Translations under genes and position numbers: made by a program | Part shown: piece by piece, positions 32,411 through 39,051 of the stretch | How positions within the stretch are numbered: position 1 is the stretch's first letter | Layout of the letters: every line of letters begins with the position of its first letter | Notes under the pieces: generated by a model | The model's database searches: none | Told to the model about the DNA's origin: nothing | Seen by the model: the letters and a program-made list of their open reading frames with translations, nothing else | Source: Sulfuriferula sp047300855 | Lineage (GTDB): Bacteria; Pseudomonadota; Gammaproteobacteria; Burkholderiales; Sulfuriferulaceae | Assembly (NCBI RefSeq): GCF_047300855.1 | Contig: NZ_CP170197.1 | Location: 2,418,001 to 2,482,000 of the forward strand | Direction of reading: 5' to 3' | Length of the DNA: 64,000 bases

Positions 32411-32635
32411 TTACGACGAGCAGCTGATTTCCAGATGGCGCAGTTCGTCGGGTGGCGCGGCAGCGTAGCGCTCCAGCGTCGGGATGCTGGACTTCGGGTT
32501 GATCGCCAGGTAATCGGGCTTGGTGTGGTCGCCTGCCGGCAGGTTCACGATATAGGCCTCGAAAGCCTGGTCGAGTTCCTCCAGCAAAATATGGATGCCG
32601 GTGGAACACGAGCCGGGGGTCATGTAGAGCTTCAT
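32411..32635 (-). pseudogene. Glutathione S-transferase N-terminal domain only, truncated
   Basis: The 74 codons match the thioredoxin-fold half of GSTs: MKLYMTPGSCSTGIHILLEE, VNLPAGDHTKPDYLAINPKS and SIPTL. In full GSTs this is followed by an acidic strand and a helical domain of about 120 residues, which is absent; instead ERYAAAPPDELRHLEISCSS leads to a stop. The next gene begins at once, so the C-terminal domain is deleted rather than frameshifted. Overlapping ATGA with the amine oxidase gene shows it is still translated in register with the operon, so it may be a functional mini-protein. Confidence 0.6.
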
Positions 32636-34215
32636 GAGGCTTTTTGCATCAGGATGTCGTTGCCGGCGAGCACGAAGCTGCGCCAGGCGGCGTACATATC
32701 GCGCCGGATATCCTCCAGATACGCCGACTCCGGCGTGTGCTCGTCGGGGAAGTTCGAGATCGCGCAGGAGCTGCGGTTAAAGCGCAGCACTTCGTCGAGC
32801 AGTGTCGTGCCGAAACTGTGCATGGGCTGGAGTACCGGCGGGGTGAGCTCGGACCAGCCGGGCTCCAGCACCGAGCCGCTCGCGTCGAACGGCAGTTCGG
32901 CGAGCTGGCGCAGCGCTGCGTCGTAGATCTCACCCAGGCTGTCCAGCACGCTGTGACGGGTCAGTTGCTCGCGCGCCTGGCCGGATAGCCGTTCGTGCAG
33001 CGTGCGCTGGTAGGCAGCGAGCGCTGATTCACGCTGCACACCCGCCCACGTGGCGAAGCGCTCGATGCAGTGCGCGTTGAGCGCGGAGAGGGGCTGAGAC
33101 GAGCGCGCCGGAGCCAGCGCTTGCTGCAATCGCATGGCGGCGTCCAGCGCGCCTTCCATATGGCCGCCGCCATGCAGTGCGGTCTCGCTGGCACCGAAAT
33201 GCAATCGACCTCCGTACCAGCTGCGCGTCAGCGCGGGCTGGCCGTATTCGGGTGCATCGGCGGGCTCGGCCTGATCAAGCACCGCGCAGGTATACGGCTC
33301 GTCAACCCAGTCATGGAGATGCAGCTCACCCAGCTCGGCAGGTTCGCCAAACAGTTGCGACAGTTGGCTGCGCACCAGCATGGGCATGCCGGATTCGAAG
33401 TGCTTGCGCTGTTCCGGATTCATGGCGCAAAAACCGCCCAGCGCTGCGCCGCTCAGGCTGGGGTCGGTGCCGCCGCAGGCATCGAAGATTTCGCCCAGCA
33501 CCGCCTGCTCATGGCGCACGAAGGCATTGCCGGAATGGCCGTCTGCGCGCCAGAAAGCCTGCGTGTAGGTCATCAGCGCCTTGGCTTGCGTGGCCATCCA
33601 GGTGGGCGTGGCGCGCATCGCCTCGATCAGTGCCGGGTCGAGCGCGGGTGTGAAGCGCACGCGCTCGAGCAGTAAACGCGGCGGCACGGCCAGCACCACG
33701 CGACGCGCGCGGATCACGGTTTCAACCGCGCCGGTTTCCCCACCATCGCAGCGGAAACGCAGTTCGAGATACGCGCCCACGTCGGTCACTGCGACCAGTT
33801 CATGCGCCAGCCGCAGATGTTCCGTCGGCAGGAATCCGGATAGCGCCTGCACCAGTTCGGACATGCCGCCGCTCAGGCGCTGCGCGCCGCCATGGACGGC
33901 TTGATCGCTGCTTTCGGTTTTTTCGTTCGGATCGCGCATGCGCAGCACCGTGCCGCTATCGTGCTGGGGATAGGCATCCAGACCCAGTTCTGCAATCAGC
34001 GCAGCCATGTGCGGTTCGGCCTCGGGCCAGAACCAGGTCGGGCCGAGATCAAGCGCCATGCCGCTGGCGCTGCGTTCGCCCAGTATCCGCCCGCCCAGCC
34101 GTGCGCGTGCCTCGAACAGCAGAAAACGCTGTCCGCGTGCGTGCAGTGTGCGTGCCAGCGCCAGGCCGCACAGACCGGCGCCGACGACGGCGATGTCCAC
34201 GTCTATCTCATTCAT
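32632..34215 (-). CDS. FAD-dependent amine oxidase family protein
   Basis: A 527-residue flavoprotein with the FAD-binding start DIAVVGAGLCGLALARTLHA, the RLGGRILGERSASGMALDLG segment and GPTWFWPEAEPH, and a C-terminal FAD region around YGGRLHFGASETALHGGGHMEGALDAA (in part), as in monoamine and polyamine oxidases. Such enzymes reduce oxygen to peroxide while oxidising amines. In the accessory operon it may modify a metabolite or consume oxygen. The substrate cannot be told from sequence. Confidence 0.88.
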   Translation of the reverse strand: MNEIDVDIAVVGAGLCGLALARTLHARGQRFLLFEARARLGGRILGERSASGMALDLGPTWFWPEAEPHMAALIAELGLDAYPQHDSGTVLRMRDPNEKTESSDQAVHGGAQRLSGGMSELVQALSGFLPTEHLRLAHELVAVTDVGAYLELRFRCDGGETGAVETVIRARRVVLAVPPRLLLERVRFTPALDPALIEAMRATPTWMATQAKALMTYTQAFWRADGHSGNAFVRHEQAVLGEIFDACGGTDPSLSGAALGGFCAMNPEQRKHFESGMPMLVRSQLSQLFGEPAELGELHLHDWVDEPYTCAVLDQAEPADAPEYGQPALTRSWYGGRLHFGASETALHGGGHMEGALDAAMRLQQALAPARSSQPLSALNAHCIERFATWAGVQRESALAAYQRTLHERLSGQAREQLTRHSVLDSLGEIYDAALRQLAELPFDASGSVLEPGWSELTPPVLQPMHSFGTTLLDEVLRFNRSSCAISNFPDEHTPESAYLEDIRRDMYAAWRSFVLAGNDILMQKAS

Positions 34216-34249
34216 GGCGACTCCCGGGCAATATCCATTTCATAGCACC

Positions 34250-34564
34250 TTACAAATCGTCCTCCAGGGCGTCCATCGCAACCAGTTGCTCGCGCAACGC
34301 CATGTGCGCGTAAAACCCCTCGTACTTGTCGTACAGCGGATCGCTCTGCAGCGCGCCGATCGCCAGCTCATCGCTGAGGTGTACGCGATAATCCTTGAGA
34401 TCGTGCGCAAGCGCAGCGACGCACGCATCGAATTCATTTGCCGCTCCAGCCTGATCCACTTTCGACCCATGGGTCGCACGCACCTTGAGCACAAAGTCAT
34501 CGCGGCTAAACGCAAACCAGGCATGCGGGCGCTTCTGGTGGGGAATTTCAACAATGTAGATCAT
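34250..34564 (-). CDS. Conserved hypothetical protein of the accessory operon
   Basis: A 104-residue acidic protein (MIYIVEIPHQKRPHAWFAFS, DDFVLKVRATHGSKVDQAGA, ALQSDPLYDKYEGFYAHMAL). No family recognised. Nine bases separate it from the preceding gene, so the two are co-transcribed. Confidence 0.75.
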   Translation of the reverse strand: MIYIVEIPHQKRPHAWFAFSRDDFVLKVRATHGSKVDQAGAANEFDACVAALAHDLKDYRVHLSDELAIGALQSDPLYDKYEGFYAHMALREQLVAMDALEDDL

Positions 34565-34573
34565 ACGTGCGGC

Positions 34574-34882
34574 TCAGTCGCGGATCGAGGTAACAACATT
34601 GATCGAAACGCGCATGCGCTCGGCAATGCCGGTCGGGCTGGACTCATACGCGTCGCGCGCTTCGTTCAGTGCAGCCTGCGCGACGAGCGCCTCTTCCCAG
34701 GTGAGCGGGACGCGCCCGGCCAGATGGGTGGCATTGGGCACCGCTTCGAGAATGGCTTTCCAGTTGGGGTGCTGGACAATCGCAAGCAGCCACTCGGCCT
34801 CCATCACCCCGTCCAGAAAGACGGCGCGGCCGATGACTTGCAGCCTGCGTCCATCCTCGGTGGTCTTGATGTAAGTTCCCAT
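34574..34882 (-). CDS. Conserved hypothetical protein of the accessory operon
   Basis: A 102-residue protein (MGTYIKTTEDGRRLQVIGRA, EWLLAIVQHPNWKAILEAVP, LVAQAALNEARDAYESSPTG). GGAGAACC precedes its ATG. No known domain. Likely a small partner of the AAA+ ATPase or the amine oxidase, on position alone. Confidence 0.75.
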   Translation of the reverse strand: MGTYIKTTEDGRRLQVIGRAVFLDGVMEAEWLLAIVQHPNWKAILEAVPNATHLAGRVPLTWEEALVAQAALNEARDAYESSPTGIAERMRVSINVVTSIRD

Positions 34883-34930
34883 AATATGGTTCTCCTATGA
34901 TGCGTTGCATGCGCGGGGTAGAACAGGTTC

Positions 34931-35098
34931 CTAATCGTCTTCCATCGACGGAAACAGAATCACTTCGTCCGGCATGCCGTTACCGTTTTCTTCGATGTTC
35001 AGGCCACCGACCAGCGAGTAGCCGGCATCGCCTTCGAACAGCACCACCGCCTGCCCGGGCATCTGTTGCAGTGCCATGATCAGTTGTTCGACGGTCAT
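34931..35098 (-). CDS. Small conserved hypothetical protein (55 residues)
   Basis: Starts at the ATG at 35098 that overlaps the stop of the preceding gene in ATGA. The product MTVEQLIMALQQMPGQAVVL continues as FEGDAGYSLVGGLNIEENGN and ends acidic. It is shorter than typical gene calls but strongly supported by coupling. Function unknown. Confidence 0.65.
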   Translation of the reverse strand: MTVEQLIMALQQMPGQAVVLFEGDAGYSLVGGLNIEENGNGMPDEVILFPSMEDD

Positions 35099-35388
35099 TG
35101 CGCGCTGGGGCTCACGGCGAGCCAGATGTCGGTATCCCCGCGCACCATCCAGTTCAAGGTCACGGCGCGAAAGGCCTTGTCCTCCGCCGTCTGCCAGATC
35201 ACGCACAGCAGCGCTTCATCCCTGGTCAGCGGCTCGTCTTTCTCGAGCTTTTCCTTGGCCGCCGCGCAGGCCAGCGGGTCGGCGTTGTGGTGTGAGAACA
35301 CCACGCTGGCTGCCTTGATGCCTGCGGCGATCTCGTCCGGGGATGCCATGTTGACGTGTTCGCCTTCGAATGTGATGCATGCTTGCAT
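35095..35388 (-). CDS. Conserved hypothetical protein of the accessory operon
   Basis: A 97-residue protein from the ATG at 35388 (MQACITFEGEHVNMASPDEI, VFSHHNADPLACAAAKEKLE, VIWQTAEDKAFRAVTLNWMV). AGGAGAAGCCC precedes the start; a longer frame upstream overlaps the ATPase gene and is rejected. It couples to the 55-residue gene by ATGA. Confidence 0.72.
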   Translation of the reverse strand: MQACITFEGEHVNMASPDEIAAGIKAASVVFSHHNADPLACAAAKEKLEKDEPLTRDEALLCVIWQTAEDKAFRAVTLNWMVRGDTDIWLAVSPSAQ

Positions 35389-35408
35389 GGGCTTCTCCTG
35401 TTGCTGAT

Positions 35409-37127
35409 TCATACGGGACAAGGCTGCTGCGCTGGCCGATCCAGTTCCATGCCGCGAAATATCGAGCAGCGCCTGAATACCTCGGAACTGGGTTTGACCT
35501 GCTTGTGGTTGCAAAACTTGGCCGCCAGCTTGGCCAGCCCTTTGATGTCGCGGCCGCTGGCACTGGGGAATAGCGCGACCAGTTCGTCCAGCAGTGCGTC
35601 ATCGACCGCCAGCGCGAACTGCTCCAGCATCACCTGCCAGATCCTGCGCCGCGCTTCACTGTCGGGCGGGTAATAGCGGATCATGGCGATGCAGCGCGAG
35701 ACGATGGCTTCGTCGATGTCATCCACCCGATTGGTGGTGAGGAACAACAGGCCGTTGAAATATTCCAGCACGCGCAGGAATACGCCGACCACGGCGTTCA
35801 TGGCGATGTTGTCGTCACGGCGCTTGATGTAGACATCCGCCTCGTCGATCAGCATCACCGCGCCCCAGCGCTGCGCCCGCGTTAGCACGTCCTTGAGCGC
35901 AGTCTCCATCGCCGCCACGTTCAGCCCCAGTTGTCCGGAATGCACACGGTACAAGGGACGCTGGATGATTTCCGAATAGACTTCGGCGGTCAGCGTCTTG
36001 CCCACGCCGGCGGGCCCGGCGCACAGCACCGTGGTGCCGCCGGACTTGCCGGCCACGATGTCGTCCATCAGCACATCCATCTCGGCGGTCAGGATGTCGA
36101 TGAGGTCGGTCTGCTCCGGCGGCAGAATCAGCTTCTGCTTCAATGCCGGCTGGTATTCATAGGGTGCGATGTCGTCCACATGCACCCACAGGTAGTGGTG
36201 CAGATCGAGGTGGAACATGAAGATGTAGGGATGCACCGGCAGTTGCGTGAACAGACCCTTGGGCATCGCGGCCCGGGATTCGCCGACTTCCGTTTCTGCA
36301 TTGTATTGATTGCTCTTCGCCGCCTTGCGCAGATACGGGCCGAGGATATCCCCCGTCGCTTCCAGCGTGGTGGTGCGCGCACTCAGGATACTCTCGTCGT
36401 TCACCAGCCGGGTGACACCGCCGCCGGAGGACAGCACCACCACGTCCTTGCGCGACCAGTCGGTGTCGCGGTGGGTCGCGGTCGGGTCTTCGGCGTAAAA
36501 ACCGGTGCCCTGGGCGGAGAACTGCGCGCCATACTGGCCGCGCCAGTCGAAATAGCGCGCTACGCTATCGTCGTAAGCGCTGATCAGTTCGTCGCTTTCG
36601 CGCACGTAGCCCTTGGCGGCGAAAATTTCCGCCACCGTCTTGCCGATGATGTCGGTGGCGGAAATGCGGAAGGTCGCTGTGGCGAGCGTGCCCTTGGCAT
36701 TGGCCCTGAGTTCCAGCACCACCTTGCCGGTCTCGTCGTTGGACGACGCGATGTAGTCGAGACGGGTGACCACATAGGCCAGCGGTTTGTCCGATACGTT
36801 CACCCGAAACAGCCAGCCACGCAGGGCATCCGTCGCCAGGTAGCAGGCAATCGCCGGCATCAGCATTTCCAGATCGTCGTCGGGACCAAAGCGGGTGCCC
36901 TGGCCATCGAACGCCCGTTGCAGCGTGGCGAGTTGCGCCGCGCGGGTGCGCATGCCAGGACCGGCTTCGCGGTAGAGCTCGCCGAGGAAACCCAGTTCGA
37001 TGCCGGAGAGCTGGTTGAACGGCATCGTGACATTGTTGCCGAAGCGCAACTGGTCCTGAAGCGGCGCGAGGCGCGGGAATTCCGTAATCATGGCCTCGAC
37101 ATAAGGCCGCTCGATCTGCAGATTCAT
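35409..37127 (-). CDS. AAA+ ATPase heading the nif-accessory operon
   Basis: A 572-residue protein. The N-terminal 330 residues are unlike known domains. The AAA+ module follows with Walker A GPAGVGKT at 371-378, Walker B VMLIDEAD at 424-431, a sensor 1 LTTNRVDDIDEAIVSRC and a small helical lid. It resembles single-ring AAA+ remodelling ATPases of the CbbX/proteasome-ATPase kind. With the 126-residue partner coupled upstream and many small proteins downstream, it may remodel a nitrogen-fixation protein complex. That is inference: the sequence shows only the ATPase. Confidence 0.9.
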   Translation of the reverse strand: MNLQIERPYVEAMITEFPRLAPLQDQLRFGNNVTMPFNQLSGIELGFLGELYREAGPGMRTRAAQLATLQRAFDGQGTRFGPDDDLEMLMPAIACYLATDALRGWLFRVNVSDKPLAYVVTRLDYIASSNDETGKVVLELRANAKGTLATATFRISATDIIGKTVAEIFAAKGYVRESDELISAYDDSVARYFDWRGQYGAQFSAQGTGFYAEDPTATHRDTDWSRKDVVVLSSGGGVTRLVNDESILSARTTTLEATGDILGPYLRKAAKSNQYNAETEVGESRAAMPKGLFTQLPVHPYIFMFHLDLHHYLWVHVDDIAPYEYQPALKQKLILPPEQTDLIDILTAEMDVLMDDIVAGKSGGTTVLCAGPAGVGKTLTAEVYSEIIQRPLYRVHSGQLGLNVAAMETALKDVLTRAQRWGAVMLIDEADVYIKRRDDNIAMNAVVGVFLRVLEYFNGLLFLTTNRVDDIDEAIVSRCIAMIRYYPPDSEARRRIWQVMLEQFALAVDDALLDELVALFPSASGRDIKGLAKLAAKFCNHKQVKPSSEVFRRCSIFRGMELDRPAQQPCPV

Positions 37128-37504
37128 GGTCTTGTTCCGCCCACATCAGCCAATGGCTTGCATTCGAAAATCTCCGGCCGCTCTTTACGGTAGACCTGCA
37201 TCCACATCAGCGTGGCCGGTACCAGAGAACTCACGGCGAACCACAGCGCCTCCTGTTCTGCGCCCTTGTCGACGCCGAGTTGACGCGCGACGATGCGCCA
37301 CCCCGCCCAGTCCACTTCGGCGAGCATGGTTTGCATCTGTGGCGGCAGGCTGGCTGCGCTCTCGCTGATGATCTTTACCTGGCGCCGGGTTTCCGCGCGG
37401 GTAAGACGCGAGGCGACGAATTCATCTTTTTCCAGCCCTTCGGTCAGGGTGAGCACAGCAACTCCCGCCTGTTCGATAATCGATAGCAGCGATGCATTCA
37501 ACAT
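37124..37504 (-). CDS. Conserved hypothetical protein coupled to the AAA+ ATPase
   Basis: A 126-residue helical protein (LSIIEQAGVAVLTLTEGLEK, LTRAETRRQVKIISESAASL, SSLVPATLMWMQVYRKERPE). GGGAG lies seven bases before the ATG at 37504; the longer frame to 37657 crosses the -24/-12 element and is rejected. It overlaps the ATPase gene by four bases. Likely an adaptor of the ATPase. Confidence 0.75.
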   Translation of the reverse strand: MLNASLLSIIEQAGVAVLTLTEGLEKDEFVASRLTRAETRRQVKIISESAASLPPQMQTMLAEVDWAGWRIVARQLGVDKGAEQEALWFAVSSLVPATLMWMQVYRKERPEIFECKPLADVGGTRP

Positions 37505-37589
37505 GAGCGAGCTCCCGGAAACCCGTTTCGGCGCGTGGTGCGGCGGCGTCGAAACGCGCAGCCCGGCATCTCGAGCAAGCCGCATCCCA

Positions 37590-37605
37590 GGCATAGTCCG
37601 TGCCT
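37590..37605 (-). promoter_or_regulatory. Probable sigma-54 promoter of the AAA+ accessory operon
   Basis: The minus strand reads AGGCACGGACTATGCC: the invariant GG and GC are ten bases apart and GGCAC is intact, but the -12 box is weaker than in the other four promoters. It would give a 76-base leader before the gene at 37504. The NifA-type site at 37641-37656 is about 70 bases upstream of the start. Confidence 0.6.
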
Positions 37606-37640
37606 TTTCATGGAACTGCGCCAGGCGCAATGTCGGGCTT

Positions 37641-37656
37641 TGTCGCAAATACAACA
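37641..37656. promoter_or_regulatory. NifA-type upstream site of the AAA+ operon
   Basis: TGTCGCAAATACAACA fits TGT-N10-ACA and begins with the extended half-site TGTCGCAA seen at other NifA sites here. Confidence 0.65.
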
Positions 37657-37693
37657 AAACCGCAGCGCGATTGCGTGCGTGGACGAATGCCTG

Positions 37694-37927
37694 TCATTTG
37701 CGCTTGGGCCGCTCCGATGGAGCGTAGTTGCTGAAGTGACCCTCGCGGGCGGCCTGGCCGCGTGCGCGCGTGAGCATCGCTTTGGTCTTGCCCGGAGACG
37801 CTGGTAACGACACCTGTTTCTCTACTTCGGCACTCCCGCATTCAGGGCACACGCAAGCGGTCGATCCGCGCACCAGCAACTCGAAATCACAGTTGCATTC
37901 TTTGCAGTGAAACTCGTAGAGCGGCAT
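37694..37927 (-). CDS. FmdB-family zinc ribbon protein
   Basis: A 77-residue protein with the FmdB start MPLYEFHCKECNCDFELLVR and the zinc pairs C8/C11-type CKEC and CPEC, then a basic tail KTKAMLTRARGQAAREGHFS. A perfect AGGAGGATGA precedes the ATG. FmdB proteins are putative regulators of unknown mechanism. The NifA-type site at 37937-37952 overlaps its ribosome site, so its own promoter is not obvious. Confidence 0.88.
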   Translation of the reverse strand: MPLYEFHCKECNCDFELLVRGSTACVCPECGSAEVEKQVSLPASPGKTKAMLTRARGQAAREGHFSNYAPSERPKRK

Positions 37928-37936
37928 TCATCCTCC

Positions 37937-37952
37937 TGTAGCGTTTGCGACA
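37937..37952. promoter_or_regulatory. Additional NifA-type site upstream of fmdB
   Basis: TGTAGCGTTTGCGACA fits TGT-N4-T-N5-ACA and carries TTGCGACA. It ends ten bases before the fmdB ATG, too close to serve a promoter for fmdB in the normal way. It may be a distal second enhancer of the 37.6 kb promoter. Confidence 0.5.
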
Positions 37953-38131
37953 AACGGCTTGTACAGGCAGGTATAAGCAAAAAAGAGGCCTGTTTCACTG
38001 AGAAGTGATCCAGCAAATCCGGCTAACGTTGTTAAGTGGGAAACTCCGGGTGCGAAACCGGGGCGATTTACACCTACGAAATTTGTTCAGTTTCAGGACC
38101 TGCTGCGGTACGCAAACCGAAGCAACGCCGG

Positions 38132-38818
38132 TTAAGCCTTGCGCACGGAAAATTGCCGGAATTGCTGGCTCATGCGTTCCACCGTGCCGCAGCGCAGGTA
38201 GGCTGGAGCGGTCGGGGGCAAGGACTCGGCACATCCCTGTTGCCTGAATTCCTGCAGTACGTAATGCTGCGCGCCCATTGCGGCCAGTTCACGGCCCAAG
38301 GCGGCCAGCGCTTCCCGGCTCAGCAACGCTGAATGCACCGTAGTGCGAAACTCGTAATCGACACCGCTATCCAGAATCCAGCGCGCACTATTCCTGGCTT
38401 TCGCACCACTGCCTGCTACTCCGGTGATCTGCTCATAATCGGCAAACGGCGCCTTGATATCCATGCCCACCCAATTGAACAATGGGAGCAGCTCGCGCAG
38501 CCGCTCCGGGTACATGCCGGCCGTATGCAAGCCCACCTTGAACCCCAGTGCCTTCACCGCACGCGCCGCTTCGGCCAGCCCATCCTGCAGCGTCGGCTCA
38601 CCGCCGCTGAACACGACCGCATCCAGCAGACCGCGTCGCCGCCCGAGAAAATCCACCACCTCGTCCCACGCCATGGCGGGGGGTGCGCCCGCCGCCAGCA
38701 GGTGCGGATTGTGACAATAGTGGCAGTGCCATGGACAGCCCTGGCAGAACACCACCGCCGCAAAACAGCCCGGATAATCGGTGGCAGAATAAGGAGTGAG
38801 ACCGCCAATACGCAGCAT
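38132..38818 (-). CDS. nrdG: Anaerobic ribonucleotide reductase activating protein (NrdG type)
   Basis: A 228-residue radical SAM activase: LRIGGLTPYSATDYPGCFAA, the cluster motif CQGCPWHCHYCHNPHLL, FSGGEPTLQDGLAEAARAVK and GMDIKAPFADYEQITG. It generates the glycyl radical on the anaerobic reductase. It begins five bases after the stop of the glycyl-radical domain gene. An in-frame extension upstream is rejected because it would overlap that gene. Confidence 0.92.
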   Translation of the reverse strand: MLRIGGLTPYSATDYPGCFAAVVFCQGCPWHCHYCHNPHLLAAGAPPAMAWDEVVDFLGRRRGLLDAVVFSGGEPTLQDGLAEAARAVKALGFKVGLHTAGMYPERLRELLPLFNWVGMDIKAPFADYEQITGVAGSGAKARNSARWILDSGVDYEFRTTVHSALLSREALAALGRELAAMGAQHYVLQEFRQQGCAESLPPTAPAYLRCGTVERMSQQFRQFSVRKA

Positions 38819-38823
38819 GGCGG

Positions 38824-39018
38824 TTAGTGCTCCAGTTGGGCGCAGCGCTCCTGGAAAAATTTGCGCTCGTGGTGCTCGCCCTTCTTGCCGATATTGAAGG
38901 ACGCCACCGGGCGGTGGTATCCCATCACCCGCGTCCATATTTCGCAGGGCTGGCGTTCCTCATCCTGCAAAACAAAGGTGTCGGCGTTCAGTTTGGACTG
39001 ACTGGATAGATCGATCAT
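38824..39018 (-). CDS. Separately encoded glycyl-radical domain of the anaerobic ribonucleotide reductase
   Basis: A 64-residue protein. Its centre reads CEIWTRVMGYHRPVASFNIG then KKGEHHERKFF, the glycyl-radical loop that ends normal NrdD proteins (RVxGYxRPVxxxNxGKxxE). The ATG at 39018 has AAGGAG six bases before it. It lies 33 bases after the stop of the large subunit gene, which lacks this loop. The split falls exactly between the zinc domain and the radical domain, so the two chains must assemble, as YfiD does with pyruvate formate-lyase. Confidence 0.88.
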   Translation of the reverse strand: MIDLSSQSKLNADTFVLQDEERQPCEIWTRVMGYHRPVASFNIGKKGEHHERKFFQERCAQLEH

Positions 39019-39051
39019 GATGCGCTCCTTTTCTGGTTTGGCTGTTTGCAA

